Below, one piece after another: positions 43,224 through 52,800 of a stretch of DNA of 64,000 nt. This stretch comes from Bdellovibrio sp. KM01. Its GTDB lineage: Bacteria > Bdellovibrionota > Bdellovibrionia > Bdellovibrionales > Bdellovibrionaceae. The stretch's first letter is position 1. Every line of letters starts with the position of its first letter. Position numbers and translations under genes: made by a program. The notes below the pieces were generated by a model, which worked only from the letters and a program-made list of their open reading frames with translations, was not told the origin of the DNA and searched no databases. The DNA is taken from assembly GCF_013752535.1 (NCBI RefSeq), contig NZ_CP058348.1, forward strand, positions 1,922,001-1,986,000, in the 5' to 3' direction.

Positions 43224-44102
43224 GTGATATGCATGCTAGAACTATTATTCTCTCTTTTAGTGTCCCCTTCGAATGCGCCCGTGAATAACTACGCAACAGT
43301 CGTTCAGACTTTGCAACAGATCCAGGCTGCGAATCCATCAACAACAGAACTGATTGATCTGGGCCCAAATGATTCCGGGCAAAATATCATCGCCATTAAA
43401 ATTGGCGATGGTCCAACAGCAGATCTTATTGTGGGAACTCACCATGGCAATGAATATGGTTCTACGGCCGTGGCAATGGGCGCGGCTGATGCCTTTGCGA
43501 AAAATCCAATCAAGGGTCATACGGTTTACATCGTTCCGGTTTTGAATATTCCCGGCTTTAACTCTCGCTCTCGTTATGAGCGCCTAAGTGGTATGGGTTC
43601 TGTTGACCAGAATCGTGACTACCCAGGACCTTGCATCCCGGGACAACCTTTTAAATCCAAGTCTACTAAAGCTTTAGCGAACTTTATTGATCAAAAAAAC
43701 ATCATCAGCTCTGCCACTCTTCACACTCACTGGCCTGCTGTTCTTTACCCATGGGGTTTTTCAACTCGCGATGTGATGACGAAAGACGATGCCACGTTCA
43801 TTCAGTTAAGCAAAGATGCGGCTGTTGAAAGTGGTTATGATGTTGGAAACTCAAAAGACATGCTTTACGCAGCTGATGGTGCTTTTGAAGATTACGCGTA
43901 CTGGAAACATGGCATCTGGTCATTATTGTTTGAAATGGGTGAAACTCACACACCATCCGAGGCGCAAATGGCACAAATGGTTTCCGTGAATGTTCCTGGT
44001 ATTCGTCGCTTCTTTGAGAATGCACCTAAAGAACGCGCGAAAGATCACGCCTTTACTGGAAAATGTGATCGCAGCATCATGCAAAGAACTCACTTAGAGT
44101 AG
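43224..44102 (+). CDS. M14-family zinc carboxypeptidase
   Basis: A 292-residue protein whose first 16 residues are hydrophobic, perhaps a weak signal peptide; a second ATG lies nine bases further. Zinc ligands are seen as H-H-G-N-E (H-x-x-E) near residue 75 and His in L-H-T-H near 172, with the catalytic Glu in F-E-M-G-E-T near 238. M14 peptidases remove C-terminal residues, including meso-DAP from cell-wall peptides in some predatory bacteria. A strong terminator follows. Confidence 0.87.
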   Translation: MICMLELLFSLLVSPSNAPVNNYATVVQTLQQIQAANPSTTELIDLGPNDSGQNIIAIKIGDGPTADLIVGTHHGNEYGSTAVAMGAADAFAKNPIKGHTVYIVPVLNIPGFNSRSRYERLSGMGSVDQNRDYPGPCIPGQPFKSKSTKALANFIDQKNIISSATLHTHWPAVLYPWGFSTRDVMTKDDATFIQLSKDAAVESGYDVGNSKDMLYAADGAFEDYAYWKHGIWSLLFEMGETHTPSEAQMAQMVSVNVPGIRRFFENAPKERAKDHAFTGKCDRSIMQRTHLE

Positions 44103-44135
44103 TCGGCTTCATCGATCCACATAAATTCAGATTTA

Positions 44136-44166
44136 AACCCGATCCCACAAAGATCGGGTTTTTTAT
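44136..44166 (+). terminator. Terminator after M14 peptidase
   Basis: AACCCGATC-CCACAAA-GATCGGGTTTTTT hairpin with T-run. Confidence 0.9.
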
Positions 44167-44297
44167 TTTCCAAAGCGCCTTCTTTACGGCCCAAACTTTG
44201 TATCAATCTGAGACCGCGCCTGACTTTCATTTTGACGATTTCAACGTCGCTTTTAGCAAAAAAACAGTCCTTTCCGAATCTTATGGAGCACCACCCA

Positions 44298-44337
44298 GTG
44301 ACGACAATTTTTGTCACGAAGTGACGTTTTAGTCGTC
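44298..44337. promoter_or_regulatory. Nested inverted repeats upstream of the Agl/Glt-like cluster
   Basis: Outer arms GACGAC (44300-44305) and GTCGTC (44332-44337) and inner arms GTCAC (44313-44317) and GTGAC (44321-44325) share nearly the same centre (about 44319). They lie about 100 bases before the first motor gene, in a 331-base gap with no other gene. A repressor or activator site is inferred. The remaining gap holds only the M14 terminator. Confidence 0.45.
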
Positions 44338-44433
44338 TCTAATTGAGCCAAGTACCTGTTACCTGGATGTTTTTTTATGGCACTGGCCTTGCTCATAAGG
44401 CTTCGGGAAAACTTTTAACCCCGGAGGATATAC

Positions 44434-45114
44434 ATGGAATTTCTAATGTCACTTGGTCGCGGTTTCACTTCAGGAGATGCAATTTGGATGTGGACTATCT
44501 TGGCTGCTCAAATCGTTTCCGTTGCTATTATTGCTGAGCGCTCTGTAGCACTTTTCTTGAACCGTAAAGTAAATCAAAAGGATATCTCTAAAACGATCGC
44601 AGACGACATTAAAGCCGGCAAATTGGACCAGGCACTACGTCGCTCTATGCAGATCGGTTTGACTCAACCATTGGGCGTTGTGGCCTCTGCAGGCATCCAA
44701 GCCGCGATGGATTTGGGTGGCAAAGAAGAGATCCAACTTAAAATGGACGAAATCCTTCTTGAAGAATCCAGCCGTGTTGAAAAACGCATCGGCTTCCTGG
44801 CAATGTTCGCCAACGTCGCGACTTTGTTGGGTCTTTTGGGTACGATCACAGGTCTAATCCACTCTTTCGCCGGTATCGCAAATGCCAACCCAGCTGAAAA
44901 AGCAGCGATCTTGTCTCAAGGTATCTCTCTTGCGATGAATACAACAGCTTACGGTCTGGTAGTCGCAGTTCCAGCGTTGATAATGTACGCGGTTCTACAA
45001 AACAGAGCGACTCGTTTGACGGAAGATTTGAACAAAGCAGCTTTGAATTTGTTCATCCAACTTGGTTACCACTACGCTCCAGTTTCAGACAAAAAAGAAA
45101 AAGCACTTAAATAG
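44434..45114 (+). CDS. TolQ/ExbB/AglR-like proton-channel protein
   Basis: A 226-residue protein with three membrane helices in the MotA/TolQ/ExbB arrangement: one near residues 15-30, then two near 125-145 and 165-195 with the conserved T-L-L-G-L-L-G-T-I-T-G-L and A-L-x-T-T-A-x-G-L-x-V-A-x-P pattern. It is one half of a proton-driven motor. GGAGG lies just upstream of the start. Because two TolR-type genes follow, the set matches AglR-AglQ-AglS of myxobacterial gliding. Confidence 0.9.
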   Translation: MEFLMSLGRGFTSGDAIWMWTILAAQIVSVAIIAERSVALFLNRKVNQKDISKTIADDIKAGKLDQALRRSMQIGLTQPLGVVASAGIQAAMDLGGKEEIQLKMDEILLEESSRVEKRIGFLAMFANVATLLGLLGTITGLIHSFAGIANANPAEKAAILSQGISLAMNTTAYGLVVAVPALIMYAVLQNRATRLTEDLNKAALNLFIQLGYHYAPVSDKKEKALK

Positions 45115-45146
45115 TACGAACCAAGACATCTAACTGAGAGGGCTTT

Positions 45147-45608
45147 ATGAGCGCATCAGGTAACGGTAACGACAAATTAAACTTCGAAATCAATATCCTG
45201 CCGATTCTGGATATCCTTTCTGTACTCATCTGCTTTTTGCTTTTGACTGCAGTATGGGTGCAAATCGGTACTCTTGATACGAAGCAAGCTATTGGTGACA
45301 ACTCCACAACAGGAGCCGTAAACCCACCGTCCCTTTGGGTGACGATGGAGGCTGACGGCAGCATGCAACTATCTTTGCGTGACGTTCCGAAAGCGAAAAC
45401 TTTGGAAGAGCGTATCGCAAGATCAACTGAAGGTGTGGATTTGCAACGTCTTGAAGCGCGTTTGCAAGCTTACAAGGCACAATGGCCTGATCTTAAAACA
45501 AGTGTGGTTCGTCCCGGCGCACAGACTAATTATGGTGATGTGATCCGCGTGATGGATAAATTGAAGCAGAACTCATTCGAAGGCGTGGGCTTGTCCCCAC
45601 TAGGGTAA
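45147..45608 (+). CDS. First ExbD/TolR-like motor protein
   Basis: A 153-residue protein with one N-terminal helix (residues about 15-38) carrying the proton-path Asp in L-P-I-L-D-I-L-S, as in TolR. The periplasmic domain follows. A four-base gap separates it from the second TolR-type gene. It would pair with the TolQ-like protein; AglQ or AglS is the likely myxobacterial equivalent. Confidence 0.88.
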   Translation: MSASGNGNDKLNFEINILPILDILSVLICFLLLTAVWVQIGTLDTKQAIGDNSTTGAVNPPSLWVTMEADGSMQLSLRDVPKAKTLEERIARSTEGVDLQRLEARLQAYKAQWPDLKTSVVRPGAQTNYGDVIRVMDKLKQNSFEGVGLSPLG

Positions 45609-45612
45609 TTAT

Positions 45613-46098
45613 ATGAGAACTTCATTTGTAAACGCTAACAAACAACGTTCTCCATTGATGGAAGCTCAAACGCTAAAACCAGGCGGCAAGAAGAAATCTT
45701 CGGGTGCTCGCGGCCTGGCGTTGGCGCTTCCGCTGACATCATTGATCGACGCTTTCTCTATCATCGTGATTTATCTTTTGATCGGTACGCAATCGAACGG
45801 TATCGAAGTCAAAAGCGGACAGATGAATCTGCCAATCGCAGAACACTCTCAAGGTGTTGATAAAGAAATGGCGATTTTGAGAATCGAAAAAGGCAACTAC
45901 TTCATCAACGACGAACGCGTTGTCGGCAGCCAGTTGGGATCAAAATTGGAATCCTTGAAAAAGGACTCTAAAGAAGACGTAGAGCTTATGATCCAAGCCG
46001 ACACCGAGATGAAATACGCTGACCTGGATCCAATCATCAAGGCTGGTTCTTTGGCAGGTATTGAAAAACTTAAATTTGCGGTGGTACCAAAACAATGA
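45613..46098 (+). CDS. Second ExbD/TolR-like motor protein
   Basis: A 161-residue protein. About 35 basic residues precede a single helix with the conserved Asp in S-L-I-D-A-F-S. The periplasmic part resembles ExbD/TolR (E-D-V-E-L-M-I-Q-A-D). Its stop overlaps the next start by ATGA. Having two different TolR-type subunits with one TolQ type is what is seen in the AglRQS gliding motor. Confidence 0.88.
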   Translation: MRTSFVNANKQRSPLMEAQTLKPGGKKKSSGARGLALALPLTSLIDAFSIIVIYLLIGTQSNGIEVKSGQMNLPIAEHSQGVDKEMAILRIEKGNYFINDERVVGSQLGSKLESLKKDSKEDVELMIQADTEMKYADLDPIIKAGSLAGIEKLKFAVVPKQ

Positions 46099-49052
46099 GA
46101 ACACTAAAACGCCTCCTCATTATCAGTCCGATTCTGGCCGGTGCTCTGTTTACACAGATCGCTCGCGCAGAAAAGATGAACTCCGACACGCAAGATCTTG
46201 TCGTCGGCAAGATGGAGCGCGTTTTAAAGGCGATGGATGTTAAAGATCCATCATGGGTACCAACGCAGCAACGTTTGGCTGATACACTGGCGGAAAGAGC
46301 GCGTACCCGTTTCATGCAAGAAGTTGAAGCTAACTGTGACGGCTGTAAAGGCTCTAAAGCCGATCGTCAAAAAGCGATCGAGATCTATGAGAATATTTTA
46401 GCGAAAATTGAGCTGAATGAACATGGTCCGATCCTGTTCCAATTGGGTCACTTGTACGAAATGGCTGGTCAAAATGACAAGTCCATCGAACTTTTCCAAA
46501 GTATCGTAAAAGACGCTAAGAAAAAATCCATCTCTGCTGATATCGTTTCCCGTTCCCATGCAGAGCTGGGCGATTTGCTTTTCCAAAAAGGCAAATTCAA
46601 AGAGGCGAAAGCTCACTATGTCATCGCCCTTAAAGATAAAAAACTTCAAAACCGTGCTTTGGCGACTTACAACATGGCATGGAGTGATTTCAATGACGAT
46701 AAACTAGCGTCAGCAATCTCCATTATGGAAGGCTTGCTTTCTAAGCCTGAACTGATCACTCGCGATACTGAAACAGGAGCTTCTTATGACCCTGTTTTCC
46801 ATGCGGATATCGTGCGTGACCTTGGTACTTTCTATGCGCGCAGAAATATCTCTGTGAAAGAAATTGCCCGCTATGAAGTCCTTTCCCCTAAAGAAAAACG
46901 TAAAGAATTACTTTTAAACTTTGCTCAAGAAGCGGACCGTGTTGGTCAAAAACAAGCAGCCGCTGATATCTTAAGCCGTTATATGGATCAAGAAGGTTTG
47001 ACAGATGCCGAGACTCTGGAAGCTTTCGTTCGTATGGCGAAAATCAACTATGACCGTGGTCAAACGGGCAAATCAACTCAAGACTTTGCTAAAGCTGCCA
47101 AGTCTTTCAAAAACACATGCAAAGACGCTTCGAAATGTGAAGAGTTGAAAAAAACGATGAAGACCTATGTAACGGAACTTCACCGCTCTAAAAAATTGAA
47201 ACCTGACCAGGATCTTTTAAACTCTTACGTGATCTATTCAAACACATTCCCAGAAGACACTGAGATGACGACTCGTGGTGCTCAGGTTGCAATGGATATG
47301 GGGAAACCCGCTATTGCGGCTCAATTGTACCGCGCGATCAGCGACAACTCGGATTTGTCTGAAAAAGAACGTCAAAATGCTCTTTTGAATGAAGTGGCGG
47401 CTGGTGAAAAATCCAACGACGCTAACATTCAAAAAGCGGCTTACATCAACTTCCTTAAAAAAGGTAAAGATGAAGGCAAGTCCTTTGAAGTTCGTTACCA
47501 AATGGCTTACCTAAGCTATCAACAAAAACAATTGAAAGAAGCGGCAGTTGCTTTCAATGACTTGGCGACAGACAAAAAAGGCAATCCGGAACTTCGTAAG
47601 AAATCTGCAGACCTGGCGCTGGACAGCTTGGCGCAACTTAAAAATGACGAGCAAATCCAGGAATTGGCTGCTAATTATGCTGCCATCTTCCCTGCTCACA
47701 AGGCAGAGTTTGAATCCACAAGCCGTAAAGCTTTGATGAATCAAGCAGCGGCTTTAGCGAATAATCCAAATTCCAGCAAATCTGATATGCGCACGGTTTT
47801 GAAGCGCATTACGAACACAAACCTTTCTTCTGCTAAGTCTGAAGAAAAAGTTTTGTTCTATACAAATGAAAGCATCCTGGCGCAAAAACTGGGCGAAGAA
47901 GAAATCTATGTTCAGGCCCTGAACAAATTGATCGCTGCTGACGTTACCGTTGCAAAAAAAGAAGCTTACCTTGAGCAATTGACGGGTTATTACGAAAAGA
48001 AACTGGATTTCGCAAACGCTTATAAAACTGCTCTTCGCTTGAAAATGCCTAAAGTTTCTGAAAAAGACCGTGAGTTCCGTCTGGGCACATTGGCTGACCT
48101 GGCTAATATGAATCCACAACGTCACTACCGTGCAGCTTTGAAATTGGGCATCAAAGGCGATCGCGCTATGATCATGCGCACCCGCTTGGTGCTTATGTCT
48201 GGCAACCCGGCTTCAGAGCTGAAAGCTCAATCTTCAGAATTACGTCGCAGTCCTTCTCTTTTGAATGACACGGCTTTGCTGGTGTACGCTCGCAATGGTA
48301 TGAGCGGCAGCCTTAAATCCGTATTGGACATGAAAGAGATCCGCAACCGTTCGGCGGCTCAATTCATTCAAAAACAGCCATTCTATAACAAAGCATTGAG
48401 CTTTAAAAATCAGATCGCGGCCCACATGATCGTGACGAAATCTGATAAACAAATGCAAAGAGATATCACGGAGCGTATGAAGCTTTTGGCTAAGGCCGAT
48501 AACCTGCTTCAAGAGGCGAATCGTACTCGCGATATCACGGCTCAATTAATGGCACTTGAAATCGTGTCTATTGAAAATGACAGAATGGTTCGCGATTTGG
48601 TGAATTTGCCTATGCCTAAAGGTCTGACTCCACAGGAGCAGGCTCAATACGTGGGTATCTTGAAGGCCAAATCCAAACCCTACCTGATGAAGGCGAAATT
48701 CGCGGAACAACGCGAACAAGACCTTCTAAACAACTCTCAGGCCCTAGCGCAAATGGCTCAGGATTACAAAACAGCCCGTCCTGAAATCCAAAATATCCTG
48801 AAACGCGAGATGACTTTGATCACTCAATTGCAAGCGAGTGGCAAAATGAAGTCAGCTGTTTCCGATGCGCTAAATTCGTCACAGGCAACAGCGTCTGATT
48901 TGGCCTCCGCGCGCAAATCAGTGGCAGCTGAGCCCAACAACGCAGGTGAGATTGTAAAACTTAAAACTCTAGAGACAAAAATGGGCCATCCCCTTATGGC
49001 TTCGTACCTGGAAGCCCGTTTAAATCAATTACAGAGAGGAAAAAGCCTATGA
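46095..49052 (+). CDS. Large exported TPR protein
   Basis: A 985-residue protein with a signal peptide (cleavage near A-R-A, residue 25). Almost the whole length is helical repeats of TPR type, for example G-P-I-L-F-Q-L-G-H-L-Y-E and Y-Q-M-A-Y-L-S-Y-Q. A C-D-G-C motif lies near residue 80. It is probably a periplasmic scaffold, comparable in position to the TPR proteins (GltD/GltE) of the myxobacterial gliding complex, but assignment to one of them is inferred. Both ends overlap neighbours by ATGA. Confidence 0.85.
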   Translation: MRTLKRLLIISPILAGALFTQIARAEKMNSDTQDLVVGKMERVLKAMDVKDPSWVPTQQRLADTLAERARTRFMQEVEANCDGCKGSKADRQKAIEIYENILAKIELNEHGPILFQLGHLYEMAGQNDKSIELFQSIVKDAKKKSISADIVSRSHAELGDLLFQKGKFKEAKAHYVIALKDKKLQNRALATYNMAWSDFNDDKLASAISIMEGLLSKPELITRDTETGASYDPVFHADIVRDLGTFYARRNISVKEIARYEVLSPKEKRKELLLNFAQEADRVGQKQAAADILSRYMDQEGLTDAETLEAFVRMAKINYDRGQTGKSTQDFAKAAKSFKNTCKDASKCEELKKTMKTYVTELHRSKKLKPDQDLLNSYVIYSNTFPEDTEMTTRGAQVAMDMGKPAIAAQLYRAISDNSDLSEKERQNALLNEVAAGEKSNDANIQKAAYINFLKKGKDEGKSFEVRYQMAYLSYQQKQLKEAAVAFNDLATDKKGNPELRKKSADLALDSLAQLKNDEQIQELAANYAAIFPAHKAEFESTSRKALMNQAAALANNPNSSKSDMRTVLKRITNTNLSSAKSEEKVLFYTNESILAQKLGEEEIYVQALNKLIAADVTVAKKEAYLEQLTGYYEKKLDFANAYKTALRLKMPKVSEKDREFRLGTLADLANMNPQRHYRAALKLGIKGDRAMIMRTRLVLMSGNPASELKAQSSELRRSPSLLNDTALLVYARNGMSGSLKSVLDMKEIRNRSAAQFIQKQPFYNKALSFKNQIAAHMIVTKSDKQMQRDITERMKLLAKADNLLQEANRTRDITAQLMALEIVSIENDRMVRDLVNLPMPKGLTPQEQAQYVGILKAKSKPYLMKAKFAEQREQDLLNNSQALAQMAQDYKTARPEIQNILKREMTLITQLQASGKMKSAVSDALNSSQATASDLASARKSVAAEPNNAGEIVKLKTLETKMGHPLMASYLEARLNQLQRGKSL

Positions 49053-49315
49053 AAACGCTCATTCTATTGGCGCCCTTCTTGCTTAGTATGATGGGTGCCC
49101 CCGGCGCCTTAGCAGCAAATAAAGCTAAGAAGGCCGAAGGGAACAAACCGCAACTAGGCACCTCCTTTAAGTTTGATGGAAGTGCTCTTCGCGGGAAATA
49201 CCAAAGCTCTCTGAATACGAAAGCCACGGTAGAAAACGATAAATTATTGGAAGATCTTTTGGCTGGAAGAAAAGAATTTAACGACAGAATCCAAGACGAT
49301 CTAAAAAGAAACTAG
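49049..49315 (+). CDS. Small exported protein of the Agl/Glt-like cluster
   Basis: An 88-residue protein with a signal peptide (cleavage near A-L-A, residue 23), followed by a charged, mostly helical region. It overlaps the TPR gene by ATGA and precedes the TonB/AgmX-type gene by eight bases. No family is recognised; its place within the operon suggests a small periplasmic part of the machine. Confidence 0.72.
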   Translation: MKTLILLAPFLLSMMGAPGALAANKAKKAEGNKPQLGTSFKFDGSALRGKYQSSLNTKATVENDKLLEDLLAGRKEFNDRIQDDLKRN

Positions 49316-49323
49316 GACGTAAC

Positions 49324-50553
49324 ATGAACGCAGCAAAACTAATCATTCTAGAAAACATCGCGGGACAAAAAGTCCGCACGTTTGCGGTTGATTCAGAGTC
49401 CTTGAACATCGTGTACCTTAAGGATCAACGCCGCGTTGAAGCCTTGGCAGACTTGAAAGTTCTTAAAGACAATGACATCGACTACAACCTTCTTAAAAAG
49501 ATCGATCTTTCTAAGTTGAGCTCTAAAGGTGAAACACTTGCGGGCTTGGGGCGCATTCGCCTGGCAAGTCACGATGACGTTACAAGCCCTCAATACTCGT
49601 TGCATGAAGAGCAAGATGAAGAGCAACTAAAGACAATGTTGACTCGCACGGCACTGACTCACTTGGTAGTTGTCGGCATCATCATGATGGGTACTTTCAT
49701 TGCCGCTAAATACTTTACGAAAAAAGACGAAGCTCCTTTGGTAACTATCGTTATCCCTAAAGAAGCTCCTAAAGTTGTTGAAAACAAACCGGTTCCACAC
49801 GTGAAGATGTCTGAAAAGAAAATCAAACCATCTAACAAAGTGTATAAACCAGTCGTTAAGAAACAACCTATCAAAGTTAAAAAATACACCGTGAACACCA
49901 ACAAAGCGAAAAACGTACAACGCGTGGGTGCTTTGGCAGCTTTGGGTGGAACTCCGAAAGGCACTCGTGGTTACGAGGGTCTTGATAACAACTCTATGAA
50001 AGCTATCCGTTCTGCTGGTATCGGCAATGGCGGTGGCGGCGTCGGCTCTGCTGGTCGCGGTGGTGTTAAAGGTTACCTTCCCGGCAATGGCTTGATCGCT
50101 GGTTCTGCAGGTGAAGGTGGTCGCGCTGAAAGCGCTGGCGGTTACGGCACTCGTGGTGTTGGTGGCGGTCGTGCGGGTTACGGCAAGATGAATATGGTTG
50201 GTGGTACGGCTGCCTCTAGTCTTCCCCTTGATGCGGAAGCAACTGTTGAAGGCGGTTTGGATCGTGACCAAATCATCGCGGTTATCAACCGTAACAAAGG
50301 TCAAATCGTATATTGTTATGAAAAAGGTCTGCAAGCCCAGCCAGCTATCGGTGGTCGTGTGGCAGTTGACTTCGTGATCGGTCCAAATGGTCGTATCACA
50401 ACAGCAAAAGTGGCTCAAAGTTCTCTGGGTTCGGCAATGGTTGAAAACTGCATGATCGCTAAAATGAAATCATGGCAGTTCCCGAAACCAGTTGGAAAAG
50501 TAAACGTAGATGTTCTTTACCCATTCGAATTAATGCGCGTTTCGGCTCGCTAA
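49324..50553 (+). CDS. AgmX/PglI C-terminal domain (TonB-like) protein, GltG/GltJ-like
   Basis: A 409-residue protein. Residues 1-105 are cytoplasmic and could be a degenerate FHA-like domain. A helix at about 113-131 is followed by a Lys/Pro-rich stretch (about 140-200) that could span the periplasm, then a Gly-rich segment (about 230-300). The last 95 residues match the AgmX/PglI C-terminal domain, a TonB-like fold, with paired Cys in Y-C-Y-E and E-N-C-M. In Myxococcus such proteins (GltG/GltJ) link the inner-membrane motor to the outer membrane. Confidence 0.88.
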   Translation: MNAAKLIILENIAGQKVRTFAVDSESLNIVYLKDQRRVEALADLKVLKDNDIDYNLLKKIDLSKLSSKGETLAGLGRIRLASHDDVTSPQYSLHEEQDEEQLKTMLTRTALTHLVVVGIIMMGTFIAAKYFTKKDEAPLVTIVIPKEAPKVVENKPVPHVKMSEKKIKPSNKVYKPVVKKQPIKVKKYTVNTNKAKNVQRVGALAALGGTPKGTRGYEGLDNNSMKAIRSAGIGNGGGGVGSAGRGGVKGYLPGNGLIAGSAGEGGRAESAGGYGTRGVGGGRAGYGKMNMVGGTAASSLPLDAEATVEGGLDRDQIIAVINRNKGQIVYCYEKGLQAQPAIGGRVAVDFVIGPNGRITTAKVAQSSLGSAMVENCMIAKMKSWQFPKPVGKVNVDVLYPFELMRVSAR

Positions 50554-50581
50554 GAATTGAACGAGTATTAAAGAGGTTAAT

Positions 50582-52012
50582 ATGAAGACGGTAAAAAGTT
50601 TGATGATCGCAATCCCGGCAGCAATGGCCCTCACAGCATGTGATGGCTGGCAGAAGAGTCCTTCATCGGACCTTCAAGAAATGCGCGCTCAAGCAAAAAC
50701 TATCACTGAGATGGGGCCTGATAAACCTCAGACAATCACTGAGACCGTCGTAGTGACGCAACCTTCTCCAGTGGAAGTAACTAAGACTGTTGTCGTTGAA
50801 AAACAAGTCGAAGTTAAAGTTAAAGAAACAGACATCACTCGTTCAATGATCCTTTTGACGGCTGATTCTGAAATGACTTTCTCTGAAGGCGTTTCTTCTT
50901 CATATAAAATCCGCGCTTCCCTTCCGGTTCCAGGCGCCGCTGTTACTTTGACAGCTTCGAACCTGCCTGAAGGTGCTTCATTGAAACCTTCTTCTGAAAA
51001 AGACGTTTACGTTCTGACTTGGAATCCTCCAATGTACACAGTGGACGCTGGTAAATCTTTGAAATCTATCCCTGTGAAATTCACAGCAACTGTTACCAAT
51101 GCTGGGACATCTAAAAATGCCGAAGCGGTTAAAGGCATGATCAACGAACTGGATAAAACTTTGTTCGTGACTAAAAACCAAGTGGCTCCAAGTGCGTTGT
51201 CGGTTTCTGGTATCGCTGCTGAGGTTTCTGAAGATCAACTAACACCGTTCTCTGTAACAGTCACTGTTCCAGGTATCGATGGTAAATCTTCTCAAAAACC
51301 ACGTATCGTAATCAGCTACGATGCAAACGCTATCACGGCAGGTAACGACTTTCTGGAACTTGATGGTTCTCGTTATGTGATCGCTGACCTTAACAAAAAA
51401 GACGCTGAATACCTTGGCGATTCTAAATGGAAAATCAACTTGATCTTCGATACTAAAAATATCGCAGTTCAACCGCAATTGGCTAAAGATGGCACTATTA
51501 TGTTGCAAGCTAACGGCACACGCGTTCGTTTCAGCGTGAAAGCTTTCAGCCCGAATGGTCTTTCAACTGCTGAATCGGTTGTTCAAACTAAGATCGTTTA
51601 CACAAAAACTATCTCCGCTCCCCGTTTCGACGTTTCCGGTCTTGGTAAACAAGGTTTGGAAGTTTCCCCGGGCGAAAAAGTAACTCTTCGTTTCTCAGCT
51701 TCATCAAGCAGCAAAAACGCAGTGGTAGCAGTTGAATCTAAAAACTCTGCCTTGCCAGGAAACCCACAAATTTCTTGTGAAGCTTCTGCTACTGGCAGCA
51801 ACAAACAAGAATGTACTTTGACTTGGGAAGTTCCTTGCGATGCAACTTCAAAAACTTTGAAGGGTGCAATCGAAATGTCGGCAACGGGTTCATTGAATGG
51901 TCAAATCTCTAATGTGACTGAATATGCTTTGAAAACGGTCAAAGCAGCTAAAGACAAAAAACTTTGCGCTGCTCCTGCTACAGCAGCTGCTAAAGCTGCG
52001 GAGGCTAAATAG
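50582..52012 (+). CDS. Lipoprotein with Ig-like domains
   Basis: A 476-residue lipoprotein (signal ending in L-T-A-C at residue 20). A short linker with Thr/Val repeats (about 50-85) is followed by three or four beta-rich domains that resemble Ig-like folds, each with alternating hydrophobic and Thr/Ser residues. A C-terminal Ala/Lys tail closes it. Probably attached to the outer membrane and part of the machine's envelope-spanning or surface portion. No named family. Confidence 0.8.
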   Translation: MKTVKSLMIAIPAAMALTACDGWQKSPSSDLQEMRAQAKTITEMGPDKPQTITETVVVTQPSPVEVTKTVVVEKQVEVKVKETDITRSMILLTADSEMTFSEGVSSSYKIRASLPVPGAAVTLTASNLPEGASLKPSSEKDVYVLTWNPPMYTVDAGKSLKSIPVKFTATVTNAGTSKNAEAVKGMINELDKTLFVTKNQVAPSALSVSGIAAEVSEDQLTPFSVTVTVPGIDGKSSQKPRIVISYDANAITAGNDFLELDGSRYVIADLNKKDAEYLGDSKWKINLIFDTKNIAVQPQLAKDGTIMLQANGTRVRFSVKAFSPNGLSTAESVVQTKIVYTKTISAPRFDVSGLGKQGLEVSPGEKVTLRFSASSSSKNAVVAVESKNSALPGNPQISCEASATGSNKQECTLTWEVPCDATSKTLKGAIEMSATGSLNGQISNVTEYALKTVKAAKDKKLCAAPATAAAKAAEAK

Positions 52013-52014
52013 TT

Positions 52015-52800
52015 ATGAAAAACTTTAAACTTCTTTCTGCAACTGTTTTGTTAATCGCGCTAAGCTCACAAAATGTTTTCGCAGCTCCGGCTAAAAAAGC
52101 TGTGAAAAAAGCAACCACAACATCTTCTCAACCGGCTCGTATTAACGACAATAGCGATGTCACTAGTGACATCGACTCTTTGGGTGGCAACGAACAGTTG
52201 ATGAACATGGCGCAAAATATCAAATCTGAAAGCCGTTCTCGTATCGTTCAAGAGCGTATCGTTGACAGACGCAACCGCCTTGAAGTGGGTGTTAACTACG
52301 GAATGAACTTCGGTGGTGATGCTTACACGAAAACTCAAGCTATGGGCGCAACTCTTGATTTCCACATCACGCCTCGCTGGTCCATCGGTGCAAGATACTT
52401 TGACTACGGAAATTCTTTGTCTCCAGAAGGTAAACGTATTTTCGACCAAGCGAAAGCGAACTACCAAGCTGGTGGCCGCGCATATGCCGTGGACATCGAC
52501 TACCCGGAAAGTTCTGTCATGGCAGTTTTAAACTGGTATCCAATCTATGGTAAAACAAGCTTTATGGATGTTGGTGTGACTCAGTTCGATATGTACTTAC
52601 TTGGCGGTGGTGGTCAAATCACTTTGTCCAGCGGTTCAACTGCAGTTTATACAGCAGGTCTTGGTATCGGTGCCTGGATCACAAAACATCTGACTGCAAG
52701 AGCTGAAGTTCGTTACATGAATTACAACGACAAACCCGTAACAGGTGAACGTAACTTGAACGTTGTCACGGGTAACCTTGGTCTTGGATGGATGTTATGA
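52015..52800 (+). CDS. Outer-membrane beta-barrel of the Agl/Glt-like cluster
   Basis: A 261-residue protein with a signal peptide (cleavage near V-F-A, residue 23), a Lys/Thr/Ser-rich linker, and about 170 residues of alternating strands with G-V-N-Y-G-M-N-F, W-S-I-G-A-R-Y-F and A-R-A-E-V-R-Y-M-N-Y patterns. This fits an OmpA-type eight-strand barrel. In the myxobacterial system comparable barrels (GltA/GltB/GltH) form the outer-membrane part. It starts two bases after the lipoprotein stop and overlaps the next gene by ATGA. Confidence 0.83.
   Translation: MKNFKLLSATVLLIALSSQNVFAAPAKKAVKKATTTSSQPARINDNSDVTSDIDSLGGNEQLMNMAQNIKSESRSRIVQERIVDRRNRLEVGVNYGMNFGGDAYTKTQAMGATLDFHITPRWSIGARYFDYGNSLSPEGKRIFDQAKANYQAGGRAYAVDIDYPESSVMAVLNWYPIYGKTSFMDVGVTQFDMYLLGGGGQITLSSGSTAVYTAGLGIGAWITKHLTARAEVRYMNYNDKPVTGERNLNVVTGNLGLGWML

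Noticed and set aside
49627-50418. Long 263-codon open frame on the minus strand
   Set aside because: It is antisense to the AgmX-type gene and rich in Thr/Asp from the reverse of Gly/Val codons; no ribosome site or family match.
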